NCBI GenBank assembly: GCA_037157565.1
Contig: JAZHRO010000073.1
Location: forward strand, 89,072,001-89,136,000
Length of the DNA stretch: 64,000 nucleotides
From: Thalassia testudinum
Lineage: Eukaryota; Streptophyta; Magnoliopsida; Alismatales; Hydrocharitaceae
Direction of reading: 5' to 3'
The notes beneath the pieces were generated by a model. That model did not search any database. It was given only the letters and a program-made list of their open reading frames with translations, and was not told where the DNA came from. A program made the position numbers and the translations under genes. Of the stretch, positions 11,822 through 23,070 are shown one piece after another. Positions within the stretch are counted from its first letter, which is position 1. Each line of letters starts with the position of its first letter.

Positions 11822-12425
11822 GTGGGCACGTTTGTGTCGAGCGCTTAACTTAAGCACGTGCGCTTCATAGCCGTTGGATCTTGATCCAACGGCAGAGAAG
11901 CGTTGGCGTGAGATGCTTCAGCGGATGCATGCGGCCGGTTGGGCGGCCGAGATGGCACCACATGGTGCCATCTTGCCTGTCCATCTTCTAGGTGATGTAG
12001 ATGGTGCCACGGGTATCGGATTGAGTTGATTTTCACGTCGTTAGGCTGCGATCGTCGATCCGAATCCATCCGTGCAGTCGGATTTGTCTTTTGAAGTGAG
12101 GATTAACACCATCTTGGCCCTTGATCTTCTAGGGTTCCTCGATCTCTATTTGATGCTACGGATATTCGATTAGGGCAATCTTGGAGTCCTTGAACTCCAA
12201 CCGTCGACCTGATCAGATCCGTATGATTGGATCTTCGATTAGAGGCCCTGATAAAAAGTCACTCTGTCCCTGACCATAAAAGGAGACAATTAACCTCCAT
12301 TTTATTCAGACTAATCTAAATGCAAGATGATGCATGTTATGCAATATTTATAGTATGTAATGCAATTCTATGCTTAAGAACATGCATAAATAGAGATTTT
12401 ATGTAATATAAACATGTTTACATCA

Positions 12426-13982
12426 CTGGTAGATGTGGGCATAGTCAGGGGGTACTCGCTTACAAATTCTCAAGCTTTGGCACCCGTTTTGCAATACGTG
12501 AATGACACCGTCTTCTTTGTAGAGGGTGGACTTTGTGAAGCAGAATCTCTCTTTCCCATGATCAATATCTTTGGAGAGATTTTAGGTTTATGTTTGAATG
12601 GGGCAAAATCTACTTTGATCACTTTTTGTATGATTGCTAGGGAGACTGATGAGATCTCAACCACTCTGCATACTCCCTCATCCACCATGCTAGTGAGATA
12701 TCTGGGTTTACCTCTATCCGACAAGAAGCTGAAGAAGAGCCACTGGGCATCCCTCTTTGAGAAAGCAAATGCCAGACTGGAGTCATGGAGCAGCAGGTTC
12801 CTATCGAAGGGTGGGCGGTTGATTCTACTGAACTCTGTTATCACTGCAATTCTGGTGTTCTTCTTCTCAGTTTTCAGGTCTCCGAAGTCTATCTGGAAGA
12901 GGCTGGATGCATTTCGAAAATGCTTCTTCTGGAGGGGTGTGAAGATGGAAGGCAGATTCCTACATCCAGTGAGGTGGCAACACTTGTGCAGGCCTAGATC
13001 AAAGGGAGGATTGGGCATTAGATCATTGAAAGAATTCAATGATTTCTTTGCTTCTCAAGTGGGTAATCAAATTATCTATGGAGGATGGCAAATTGTGGTC
13101 CCAACTGATTAAAGAATCTTACGATCCTATGCAAGTGCAGCTGTGCAACAGAACCCCTTACAGACCTTCGTCTTTTTGGCAATCAGTGTGGAGGGTGGTC
13201 CATGATCACTGGTCAGATTTTACGCCTGTGCTAGGGGATGGTAGAAATTTTGCTTTCTGGGAAGACGTTTGGTCTAATATGGGATAGATTAGCAAGAAGT
13301 ATCCAAGAAGTTTCACCGCTGCAACAGATAACAGGATATCGGTTAGGGAGTGCTAGGATGAGGAGGCTGGCAGATGGGCATTGAATGCAGCTATTGGGTG
13401 CGAGGAGGGAAGGACTCAAATGGAGCAGGTGCAGTTGCTTGCTGATCTGGCTACATTCCTGCTGGCAGATGGCGAGGATGCTACCGGTGGATACATGGTC
13501 AATTCACATCCGTCAAAGAGTACAAGAGGTTGATGGCTGGCACGGCTGCTGATCCCACACCCGCGGATTCTGACTGCAGAAAATTCTGGAAGATAAGGAC
13601 TCTGCTCAAGCTCAAAATCTTTCTTTGGCTATGCAGGCAAGATGGACTTGTAACGGGAGATTTAAGAAGTAGGAGGCTGGGTGCTCCACTATAGAATTGC
13701 CCTTGCTACAGATTTGACATTGATAGTAAGATACACCTTTTCACCTCGTGCCTGGTGACAGATCATATTTGGAGGGAAGTATGTGGGGAGCCATTACCTA
13801 CATGGGACGATCTCTGGAGGAAAATGTTGGTGTCAGGGAATCTACAGATGAAAGTGGTGGCTGTCATGTGGTGTGTTTGGCATGCTCATAATGAGTGCCT
13901 TTTTAGAGGGGCTTCTTGTAATCTGGGAGCTATTGTGAGAGAGTGTTGGGTACATGTGAAAGAGTGGGACGAATGTATCTAA
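12426..13982 (+). pseudogene. LINE ORF2, RT C-terminal half, thumb and zf-RVT
   Basis: The reverse transcriptase resumes after the solo LTR. The catalytic box reads QYVNDT (about 12491-12508) where active enzymes have a YxDD-type pair, so the first Asp is Asn and the enzyme would be inactive. Then come LGLPLSDKKLKKSHW and the conserved FWQSVWRVV...FWEDVW block (about 13168-13270). The zf-RVT region (KFWKIRTLLKLKIFLWLC to WHAHNECLFRG, about 13585-13910) ends at TAA 13979-13981. TAG stops stand at 13286 and near 13353 and 13692. Confidence 0.85.
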
Positions 13983-14047
13983 TGGCCCCTTTTAATGTTG
14001 AATAAAAGATTTCCGATCTGCTATCATCCTTGATAGCACTCCTCATC

Positions 14048-14062
14048 CTTTCAAAAAAAAAA
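14048..14062 (+). other. LINE poly(A) tail and end
   Basis: A run of A residues after CCTTTC closes the LINE. It is followed directly by TTGTGATAG, the right copy of the target duplication. An AATAAA-like signal (GAATAAAAG) lies about 50 bases upstream. Confidence 0.85.
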
Positions 14063-15130
14063 AATTGTGATAGACTCAATGGTAATTAGAACATACTTTG
14101 GGTTTCTACACCCCTAGGTAAATGGAAAAGGAAGTGCATGCCTGAAGGTGTATCTTTCCGATTGGTAGCTTTCTCCCTACTCTTATTTTAGTTGGGGTTA
14201 ACACAAGGGTGTTTCCAGTGTATATTTCCCTGGATTGCTCTACTTCCTTGCTTATTCCTTAGGTGTTTTGGACTTTTTGTGCATTTAGTGAGCTGGGTTC
14301 TGGACAATCGGCTAATGGGATATTACCCATGACCACTTTCCAGCCATACTCATGTGGTGAAGTATGGCTTTTTTTTTTCTTCTTCTTCTTTTTTTATTTA
14401 TCCCATTTTTCCTTTTTCTCTTTTCTTTTTCTTTTGTTATTTAATAGGTGGCTTCCCTGATCTCAGATTTACCTAGAGGCAATAAAAAGAAGTGATTCTG
14501 TGGTTGGGCTTTGGACAACCGGCGAATGGGCTATTACCCACGACAAGTTGCCAGCCATACAATCCTAGAAGGTTCATTGCTACCCAATATCTATTAGAAT
14601 CTTCAAGAAGTGAGTCAGTGCGAAAATGTGTGTAGATGCTTAGACTAAAAGTCCCTTTAAGTCAGAGGGCGGGTTTATAAGTCGTATACTTATCACCCTA
14701 CTTTATTGGTGAATTACAGTAAATTAAGGTTGCGAGGATCGAGGCTAAATCCATATTTTAGTTGACACCAGGGCTGATTAAGCCTGAAGGCCTGAAAAGT
14801 CTAAGTGTCCAGGTTCTTTTCGTATTATTTCCCACTATTGACAAGTTCCTAATGCCTAAGTTTTGCTTCCTAAATTCATCATCATTTTTTCATTTTTTTA
14901 TTCTATTCAGACTGATAAAATGAACTCAGAACATGCAAATTACCCCCCCATGCTTAAGTTGGACAATGTCCTCATTGACAAATAAATGGATGCAAAGGGG
15001 GTTCAGAAAGAAGTCACCTAAGTGATGCCATGTACCTGATCAGTCTAAATCTTATGGGTTTCCTCCTCGGAAGCACTGAGTTTAATGCCTCCACTTGGTT
15101 GATGCTTCGTGTCAACCCTCGATGAGGATG
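14063..15130 (-). other. E2 3' non-coding region with duplicated hairpin module and internal PPT
   Basis: This is internal non-coding sequence of E2. A roughly 49-base module occurs twice (14301-14350 and 14512-14560) with an inverted TGGG...CCCA core. Between the two copies is a long polypyrimidine tract (about 14369-14445; purine-rich on the element strand). The same arrangement is present in E5. A G-run motif lies at 14941-14979. Confidence 0.65.
14941..14979 (-). promoter_or_regulatory. Second polypurine-like module after pol in E2
   Basis: Read on the - strand there is a CAATG-AGGA-CATTG inverted repeat (14964-14977), then AAGCATGGGGGGG at 14943-14955. The same order and spacing occurs after pol in E3, E4 and E6. 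Confidence 0.7.
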
Positions 15131-16500
15131 ACAACCTCCTTTAGGGGAACCTGGGCAAGGAAATGCTTTAATCACTGACCATTTACCATGAACGTGTGCC
15201 TAGTGTTTGGATCTGCAATTTCAACCTCCCCATTGGAAAAAGGTTTGACCACCCGATATGGTCCTGTCCACTTGAATCTGAGCTTCCTGGGAAAAATTTT
15301 AAGTTGGGCATCAAAAAGCCACACTTGCTGGTTAGGCTCGAAGGTCTTTCTATGGGTGAGTCATCATGGACAGCTTTCATCTTTTCCTTGTAAAGTCGAC
15401 TGTTCTCAAATGCGTCACGACGAATTTCCTCGAGCTCGGAGAGTTGGAGCGTCCTCTACGCACCTGTTAACTAAGAGTCCATGTTACACTACTTAATAGC
15501 CCAGTAGGCCTGGTGTTCCAATTTGATTGGAAAGTGGCAAGCTTTGCCAAAGACCAGGCAATACGGCGACATGCCTATCGGGGTCTTAAAAGTGGTCCTA
15601 TGCCCACAAGGCATCATCCAGTCATGTGGACCAATCCTTCCTGTCAGGTCTCACAATCTTTTGCAGAATATTCTTAATCTGCCTATTGGAGACCTCAGTC
15701 TGCCCATTAGTTTGCGAATGATACGGGGTGGCAATGCGGTGAGTAACCCACTATTTTCTGAGTAGAGCACGGAATTGGGAGTGGATAAAGTGATGTCCCC
15801 CATCACAGATCATGGCCTTTGGAATTCTAAACTGAGAAAAGATGTTTTGCTTAACGAAAGCAATGACAGCCTTCTGGTCACATCTGCGAGTGGCGATGGC
15901 TTCAATCCATTTTGAGACATAGTCTACTGAGACTAAGATGTACTCAAAGTGGTTGGATGGTGGGAAGGGGCCCATGAAATCGATGCCCCAAATGTCGAAG
16001 ATCTCGACAATCAAAATGGGCTAAAGGGGCATCATGTCTTTTCTGGTCATGGTCCCTAAAGTCTAGCAGCGAGAGCAAGTCTTTGCAAAGCTGTGTGCAT
16101 CCTTGAATAAGGAAGGCCAGTAAAATCTGGACTGCAAAACCTTTGCAGCTATCTTCTTCCCCGAAAAGTGGCCACCACATGCTTCGTCATAACAAAAGGA
16201 TAGTACACTTTGAACTTCTTCCTCCGGAATACACCTCCTGATAATCTAGTCGGCACAGTGGCAAAACAACATGGGATCATCCCAGAAATAATGCTTGGCT
16301 TCAGCCAAGAACTTATCCCGTTGCTGTCTGGACCAGCTGTGCGGGGTCTGTCCTACTACCAGATAGTTGACGAAGTCGGCATACCAGGGTAGTTTCCTTT
16401 CATGCACAGCCAAAAGTTGTTCATCAGGAAAGGTATCAGTCAAGGGCAAGGAGGGCCGAATGTGGTTCGGGTGGAGTCTGGATAGGTGATCGGCCACAAC
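15130..16500 (-). pseudogene. E2 pol: integrase
   Basis: Integrase joins the cDNA to the target. The zinc-binding region (ACGGHFSG with a downstream CSRC) lies around 16060-16190. The core shows Asp in WGIDFMGPF (about 15970), Asp in ICDGGHHF (about 15800) and Glu in TNGQTEVSN (about 15700), so all three catalytic residues remain. The C-terminal part near 15183-15380 is frame-shifted. No chromodomain was seen, as expected in the Athila/Tat group. Frames change around 16014 and stops occur near 16020 and 16245. Confidence 0.85.
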
Positions 16501-17760
16501 ATTCTTGGACCCGACTTTGTTGCTAATTTCTAGGTCAAATTCCTACAAGAATAGGATCCATTTGATGAGCCTGGGTTTAGCATCCTTTTTGGCCAACAAA
16601 TGCCGGATGGCTGAATGGTCCGTATAAATGATCACGTGGGATCCTAGGAGGTAAGATTAGAACTTTTCGAGTCCAAAAACTACAGCGAGTAGCTCTTTCT
16701 CTGTGACTATATAGTTCCGTTGGGCCTCATCCAACATCTTGCTCACGTAGTAGATCACTGCGGGTTTCTTTTCTTATCTCTGTCCCAGGACTACACCAAT
16801 GGAAAAGTCTAAGGCATCACACATAATTTCAAAATTCTGGGACCAGTCTGGGAGCTGTAACTGATTCCTTGAGGGTGGCGTAAGCCTGGATGCAATCAAG
16901 TGTCATGTGAAATAGGGCATCGTTGGCCTGAAGGTCAGTCAAGGGTTTAGAGAGTTTGGAGAAGTCTTTAATGAACCTTCGATAGAAACCAACGTGTCCT
17001 AGGAAAGATCGGATTTGCCTAACCGAGCTAGGTGGAAAAAGTTTGGAAATCAAATCAACCTTAGCTCGATCCACCTCAATGCCCCTATGCGATACGATGT
17101 GCCCAGGGACAATCCCTTCTTGAACCATGAAATTGCTTTTTTCCCAGCTTAAAACCAAGTTAACCTCGATACATCGCTTCAGGATTTTCTCCAAGTTGCT
17201 CAGATAATGGCCGAATGAGTTCCCAAATATTGAGAAATCATCCATAAAGACCTCCAGGTATTCACCCACCATCTCTGAAAAGATGGCTAGCATGCAATGC
17301 TGAAAGGTAGCGGGTGCATTGCATAACCCAAATGGCATATGATGGAACGTGAAGGTGCCATACAAGCAAGTGAATGTGGTCTTCTCTTGATCTTCAGGAG
17401 CAATCGCGACTTGGTTGTATCCTGAGTATCCATCCAGGAAGCAAAAATATTTCTGCCCTACCAATCGTTCAAGAATCTGGTCAATGAATGGAAAAGGGAA
17501 ATGATCTTTCTTGGTCACCTCATTGAGCTTCCTATAATCAATACACACTCGCCATGCAATGATGGTGCGGGTGGGGATGGATTCGCCATGCTCATTGGTG
17601 ACAATGGTGAGCCCGGATTTGTTGGGGACCACTTGAGTGGGGCTCACCCAGGGGCTATCGAAGATTGGGTAGATGTTGTCAACGTCAAGCCACTTGATGA
17701 TATCCTTTTTAACGACCTCTCACATATTCATTGTCTCTATATCTGACGGGAAGGTCGAGC
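16500..17760 (-). pseudogene. E2 pol: reverse transcriptase and RNase H
   Basis: A 272-codon open part (17647-16829) contains SWVSPTQVV-like sequence, [29 protein letters not shown] and the catalytic box FMDD (about 17236-17247). This is the Athila variant of the YxDD box. RNase H follows to the left, where the homologous YASKMLDEAQ and [12 protein letters not shown] frames are recognisable through stops near 16540-16820. Family membership is certain, but the gene is inactive through stops in RNase H and elsewhere. Confidence 0.9.
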
Positions 17761-18661
17761 CCCATCTTCCAGATAGATCTTGTGGGTGCAATAGGTGGGG
17801 CTAATTCCTCGCAAATCTGAGATGGTCCATCCAATGGCTACCCAATGTTCTGATAGGGTCACGATCAACCTGAGTTCCTGATCCTTGGTTAGATGGGCAT
17901 TGATAATCACCAGGAAGGTCTGGTCAGGTCCAAGGAAGACGTACTTTAGATTTTCGGGTAGCGGCTTTAGCTTAGGTGTGGGTGGAACAACACTCGATGG
18001 GTAGGGGAAAGGCGGGAGTTGATCAGCATCAATCTCCTCAAACGGTGGTTGCTGATGGTAATTACCTCTACAGAGGTTAGCGTACACAGACGGGGATGGT
18101 CCAGAACAGTCATCACAGGGTTGGGTCTGATGGTCGGATACAGAACTAAGGGTGAGGCATTTCTCAACCATAGGCTCTACGGGATCGTGCTCCTCAATCT
18201 AGTCATAATTGAAAGACTTAGTTGCCTGAAGATATCCAATAGCATCTTCCTATCTCTGAAGGCGATTTCCATGCATCCCGTGTCACAATCGATGTTTGCC
18301 TTAGCCGTAGCTAAGAAAGGTCTACCTAGGATGATGGGTGTGTTCTGTAACTATTCTGGGACTTCCATGTCGAGAACCAAGAAGTCGACTGGGAAGTAGA
18401 AGTCCTTGACTCGAATAATTACGTCCTTGACAACCCCTTTCGAGGTCTTCACAGATCGATCAGCCAATTGGATGGTCACAGGTGTGGGGTCAATTCTTCG
18501 AATCCGAATTGGTGATACAGGGTTGTTGGGATTAGATTAATCGAAGCACCTAACTCCAGGAGCGCTCTATCAAATGTCATGTCCCCTATATTACAAGATA
18601 TTAGGGGTGCTCCTGGGTCTGTTCGTTTGAGCGGAAGGTTGCTCGATATCATGGAACTCAC
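17737..18661 (-). pseudogene. E2 pol: aspartic protease and protease-RT linker
   Basis: The protease matures the Gag-Pol polyprotein. The active-site motif reads [13 protein letters not shown] near 18535-18575: the usual catalytic Asp of D-L-G-A is Glu here, which should abolish activity. The linker (17737-18171) reads LKPLPENLKYVFLGPDQTF, a typical Athila segment before RT. A frame break separates 18171 from 18476. Confidence 0.8.
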
Positions 18662-20742
18662 TTACTCTAAGAGCACAACCTTCCTAGGTGCTTGGGGTCG
18701 TGGCTTATGCTTCAACGTATAGGCGTCCTTTAAGAACTTAGCATAAGTCGGAATGTGCTTGATTGCCTCAAGGAGCGGGATATTAATCTGAACCTGCTTG
18801 AAAATTTCCAAAAGCTCCTCATTTTCCACAACTGCTTTCTTTCTCTTCATCTTCTCCAAGGCTTTGGGGTTCGGTGTCTAGATTTGAACTGGGTCAATCT
18901 CCAGGTCCTTCGGTGTTTCCTGCTCGTCTTCAGAGTGGGGTATCCCAGGGAGTAAGGTCATGGGAGGAGTCGGCCACTTGGGATCCTGGGTTTTAGTCCT
19001 ACTTCTCATGGTCACCGCATTTGCAGAGGCATTGGGACCATAGGTTGATCCTTGAGAAGAAGAGGAAGAAGAAGCACCAAACCCAGAGGGTGTTTGTAGG
19101 GCAGGCTAGACCATGTGGGTGTGCCCGGGATTGCCTTAGAACCCTTGCGAATTGGGGCCTCTGTTAATCATGTTTCGCGGGTTCTACTGTGGCTGAGAAG
19201 GAAGGGATCCTTGTTGTTTACAATCCAACAGCTGGCTCAACTATTCCTTCACTAATGCCATTTCCACCTGGTGTTTCTGGTTCATGTCAGCCATCATTTT
19301 TGTGAAGGTGTCCATTTGGTTTTGTGGGGGAGGAGCTGCCCTATTCAGATTATAGGGGGGTCTAACCGATGGACCTTACTGAGAGGAGGTCGGGTTTGAC
19401 TGATGGTTTGGCCTGGGCTTGTTCTAAAATTGAATCGGTTTCTAGTTCATCCAAGAGAAGTTTGGGTGATTACGCCATCCGACGTTGTAGGTGTTGGAGA
19501 AGGGGTCAGGTTTGGAATAACCTTGGATAGCCTAGACATCTTCAAAGATAGAAGGTGTCAAGGGGGAGAGAAGAGAATAATCAGGGGTTGAGGGAGCAAA
19601 GGTCCCTCCCTGGAACATGGTCAGGGTTTGTTTTAGATGCATCTGGCTTAGTTGCTGAACTAGGTCGACATTGTGAGCTCCCTTTACTAGGGAGAGAGTC
19701 TGTAGTGGGTTCCTGGTCTGGTTCAACAGTTCATCTATATTCTTATCCACTAATTCCACTCAATCCAACTTCTTGGAAATAATATCCATGTCAACCATTC
19801 CAGAATTTGCTTGCACCTCATAGATCCCACCATGGGGTTGACTGGATTGACTGAACTGGGTCATGGAGGCATTGCTAAGTGAATTTTTGCTCATAGACTC
19901 GAAAAGCTCAAACACGCTTTCCTCATCTTTATTCAAAAAGTTTCCTCCGCATGAGGCATCGACAAAGTTCTGAAGGTTACTGTCCAGACTGTGGTAGAAG
20001 ATCTGGGCCAGTTGCCACCTTGGAACCTCATGGTGTGGGCATTTCCTTAATAATTCATTAAATCTCTCCCACACCTCATGGAATTGTTCCCCGCCCTGGA
20101 GTGTAAAGGTGGTAATGGCTCTTCTGAGGGCATTGGTTTTTCCTATGGGGAAGAATTTCTTTAAGAAAGCATCCCTCAGTTCTTCCCAGGCGGAGATAGG
20201 TCTTCTTAAAGTTCTAAGCCAGTGAGATGCTTTGTCTCTCAGTGAGAAGGGGAACATCTTAATCAAAACAATGTCTAAGCTGATGTTCCTTGGCTTGACA
20301 GTCTGGGCGATCTGGTCAAGGTCCTCTAGGTGTTGGAAGGGGTCCTCATTTGAGCTCCCATGGAAGTGGCTTTGAATCAGGCTTAGGACATTAGGTTTTA
20401 GCTCAAAATCATCTTTCCTTTGGGGACCCTAAGATGTGGTTCTATCCGAATAGTAGACAGATTGTAAAAGTCACGGAGGGGCCTAGGCTGGTTCTGAAAT
20501 TATGGTGGATCAGGTGGTGGTTGCCCCTACAAGTTCTGTAAAGGTGGCGGTGGTTGCCCCTACGGGTTCTGCAAAGGTGGTGGTGGTTGCCCCTGCGGGT
20601 TCTACAACCGGTGTATGGCTTGCATGATAGTGTGGATCTGTTGCTGCTGAAGCTGGTGGTTTTCATTAATCTGGGCCTAGATGATGGCGATCATATCTGG
20701 TGGAGGTTGGTCCTCAACCTCATCTACTTTAGGTTCGGCCAT
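18662..20742 (-). pseudogene. E2 gag with protease-proximal linker
   Basis: Gag forms the particle. The start ATG is at 20742-20740 (MAEPKVDEVEDQPPP). The capsid-like Retrotrans_gag core is open from 20266 to 19760 (FPIGKTNALRRAITTF, then CPHHEVPRWQLAQIFYHSL). The downstream linker is Pro/Gln-rich and ends in KQVQINIPLLEAIKH. Three 33-base repeats at about 20523-20610 code QNP-GQPPPPL. One keeps CAG where the others have TAG. Most stops in this region are TAG at Gln positions. Confidence 0.85.
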
Positions 20743-21422
20743 ATCTCTAGTAAGATCAAGTCTCCCCTGGGTTTCCCATCCCAAAACATACAGCTCGGGA
20801 TGAAGTGATTGTCTCCCGTGCATACACTAGAGAAGAACGGGGAGGGATGCGGAGAGAAACAGATGCGAGAAGCATGTGTGCTCAAACAAGCAGACAAGAG
20901 TAGTCCTTATAGTGTATTCCTTATGGGACCTAGAAATCTCAAAAGGAACGATCAAGTTTGTAGGCATGTAACTGCCCTTCCAAAGGCTAATCTGGCCAGG
21001 TTGATCACAAGGGGATTGTGGGGAAGGTTTTTCCTGTGGCTTACGCCGTCGGTTCCGTAGACCCCACAACCGTAGTCATTTAACACTTCCTCGTAGCCTA
21101 GTCACCAGATTTGACAAAGGGAATGATGGCCAAGTGCCTAGCAACCGAAATCATATCTTTTGAGACTTAAACCAGCCCTACCTAGGGCACGTCTACTATG
21201 TTTTAATGAGGGCTTAGGTCAGTGCTTATGCTCAAGACATGTGATGAGGCATTGATTGGGGTGGTGCCTCTTAGTTATCCAATTCAAATGTGTGTGCACC
21301 TAACAAGACATGGTTTTCAAGGAAGGATTTAAGATGTGGTGCCTTTTAACGTTTGTCCTTACCTTAATGCCTTTTAGGGTTGAAGTGCCTTAGTGTTTTC
21401 AAACAAGTTTCAAGTGGGCACG
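20743..21422 (-). other. E2 5' leader, proximal part
   Basis: Untranslated leader between the gag start and the solo LTR. The open frames here overlap on both strands and have no recognisable product. GCACG at 21418-21422 is the left copy of the target duplication of the solo LTR. Confidence 0.6.
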
Positions 21423-23070
21423 TGATGTGAACATGTTTACACAACATAAGATGTCTATTTATGCATGTTCTTAAGCATAGAATTGCATTGCATACTATAA
21501 ATATTGCATAACATGCATCATCTTGCATTTAGATTAGTTTGAGTAAAATGGAGGTTAATTGTCTCCTTTTATGTTTAGGGACAGGGCAAAATTTTTATTG
21601 GGACCTCGGATCGAAGATCCAATCGCACAAATGTGATCAAGACGACGATTGGAGTTCAACAACTCCAAGATCGCCCTAACCAGACATCTGTAGCATCAGA
21701 TAGAGACCAGGGAACCCTGGAAGATCAAGGGCCAAGATGGTGTGAATCCACACTTCAAACGATAAATCCGACTACACGGATGGATTCAGATCGACGATCG
21801 TAGCCTAACAGCACAAAAATCGACTCAATCCGACACTCGTGGCACTATCTACATCAACCAGAAGATAGACGGCCAAGATGGCACCATGTGGCGCCATCTC
21901 AATCGCCCAACCATCTACACGCACCTGCTGAAGGCATCCGCATCAACATTTCCTCGCCATTCGATCAAGATCCAATGGCTGGGACGCATCCGCACTTAAG
22001 TTAAGCGCCCGCCCATCCATGCGAGTAGTGAAGTGGGCGAGAGTGCTTAAGTGAGGCACAGGCGCGGGTTCGAGCCGCAGAAGGCAGGCATGGGCAAGCG
22101 GGCGTGGCGACCGTCAGGTTGCGATCGAGCGGCTGTGTGTGCTCGATATATCTCATGTGCAATTAGACGTGCGGTGAAGACGCTGGATCACACGCGTGAG
22201 CACGTGTTGAGCGGGCGTGAGGAGAGCTCTCAGCCGTTCGATCTCATGATCGAACAATCGAGATTTGAGGAACGTGGAAAGTCATTCCATGCACGGAAGA
22301 TGGGTAGGCGTCCCACTACACCCACGATGGGGCTTTAGCGACGGTTTTATCCGTCACTAAAGACCCCTGATATGATGTTTTTCAAATTAAAATGACCAAA
22401 TTGCCCTCACTCCTTGCAACTATAAAAGGAGACCCCCTCCACATGAAATTCTCATCCCTTCCTTCTCCCCTCTACCTCTCCAAAGCTCAAGAGAAGCTTG
22501 TCCCACACCTGTAATGCTCTTAGCGAGATAAAGTCAAATTTTCGCTCTCATTTCGGAAGCGGATCCCGCGACGATGACGACGTGCTGCCCCATTCTCGTT
22601 CCTCCTACTTTGACCTCCTTCCCGCTCCATCCTCCTTCGTCCAGGTAGCGTCTCGTTCGACTCATCCTCCAAGCAGTCGTTGAGGAGGATAACTTCTCTC
22701 TCCCATTCTCCTTTACAGCTTTCTAGAGTAGAATTTTCCTGCTTTCTAGTGTAGTTGATTTCTCGTTTTCTAGTGTAATTCTTCTCTGGTTTTATTGTAT
22801 AACCATTTTGAATTATTGAATGCATGTTTTCTCTCTCTCTCTTTCTCTCTCTCTCGTTTATTCTGATTATTAATATGGCTTCATTGTAATTACATCGCTT
22901 CACTTTTCAACAAAATTTCTACAAAAAAATATAATTGTGAATATAGATCGACGTAGCCTCCCTGAGTTCAACCTAGGATTTCTATTCCGGTACAAATTTT
23001 ATTTGTTTCATACTACAACGACAGGTTTTCAAAATCAAATACGTTAGTGTAGTAGCTCGTAACTTCAACA
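21423..23070 (+). mobile_element. Solo LTR family I in the E2 leader
   Basis: It runs from TGATGTGAAC at 21423 to CTTCAACA at 23070. Its flanks are exact GCACG copies (21418-21422 and 23071-23075). It has a G-box palindrome (21877-21898), A and B boxes (22025-22035 and 22066-22076), a TGACG palindrome (22333-22362), a TATA box (about 22421-22431), a CT microsatellite (about 22830-22856) and a U5 box CCTCCCTGAGTTCAACC (22957-22973). The ORFs at 22051-22903 overlap on both strands within the LTR. Confidence 0.95.
22333..22362 (+). promoter_or_regulatory. TGACG palindrome of solo LTR
   Basis: CTTTAGCGACGG and CCGTCACTAAAG flank TTTTAT. The left arm has GCGAC while the right arm keeps GTCAC, so one pair is mismatched. 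It is about 60 bases upstream of the TATA box CTATAAAAGGAG. Confidence 0.6.

Larger units (their letters stand above)
10761..12425 (-). mobile_element. Solo LTR family I inserted in the LINE
   Basis: It has TG...CA ends (TGTTGAAGCG at 10761, TTTACATCA at 12425). The flanking 5-mers are CTGGA (10756-10760) and CTGGT (12426-12430), a target duplication with one change. It has the family box GGTCGAACTCAGGGAGG (10878-10894), a GA microsatellite near 10990-11004, a - strand TATA near 11399-11409, a perfect 12-bp inverted repeat at 11465-11496, a G-box palindrome at 11951-11972 and tRNA-like boxes at 11773-11821. No internal region remains, so it arose by LTR-LTR recombination. Confidence 0.92.
7338..14062 (+). 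mobile_element. Full-length L1-type LINE inserted in E2
   Basis: The order is a zinc-knuckle ORF1, an ORF2 with endonuclease, reverse transcriptase and zf-RVT, and a poly(A) tail ending about 14062. ATTGTGATAG precedes the element (7328-7337) and TTGTGATAG directly follows the tail, a classical LINE target duplication. The uninterrupted form of this site is visible on the - strand of E5 near 50965-50975, which has a single copy. Without the solo LTR (10761-12425) it is about 5 kb, normal for a plant L1. Frameshifts and many TAG stops make it inactive. Confidence 0.92.

Noticed and set aside
20523..20610. A CRISPR-like or regulatory short repeat array
   Set aside because: The three 33-base units are in the gag reading frame and code a Gln-Pro-rich repeat.
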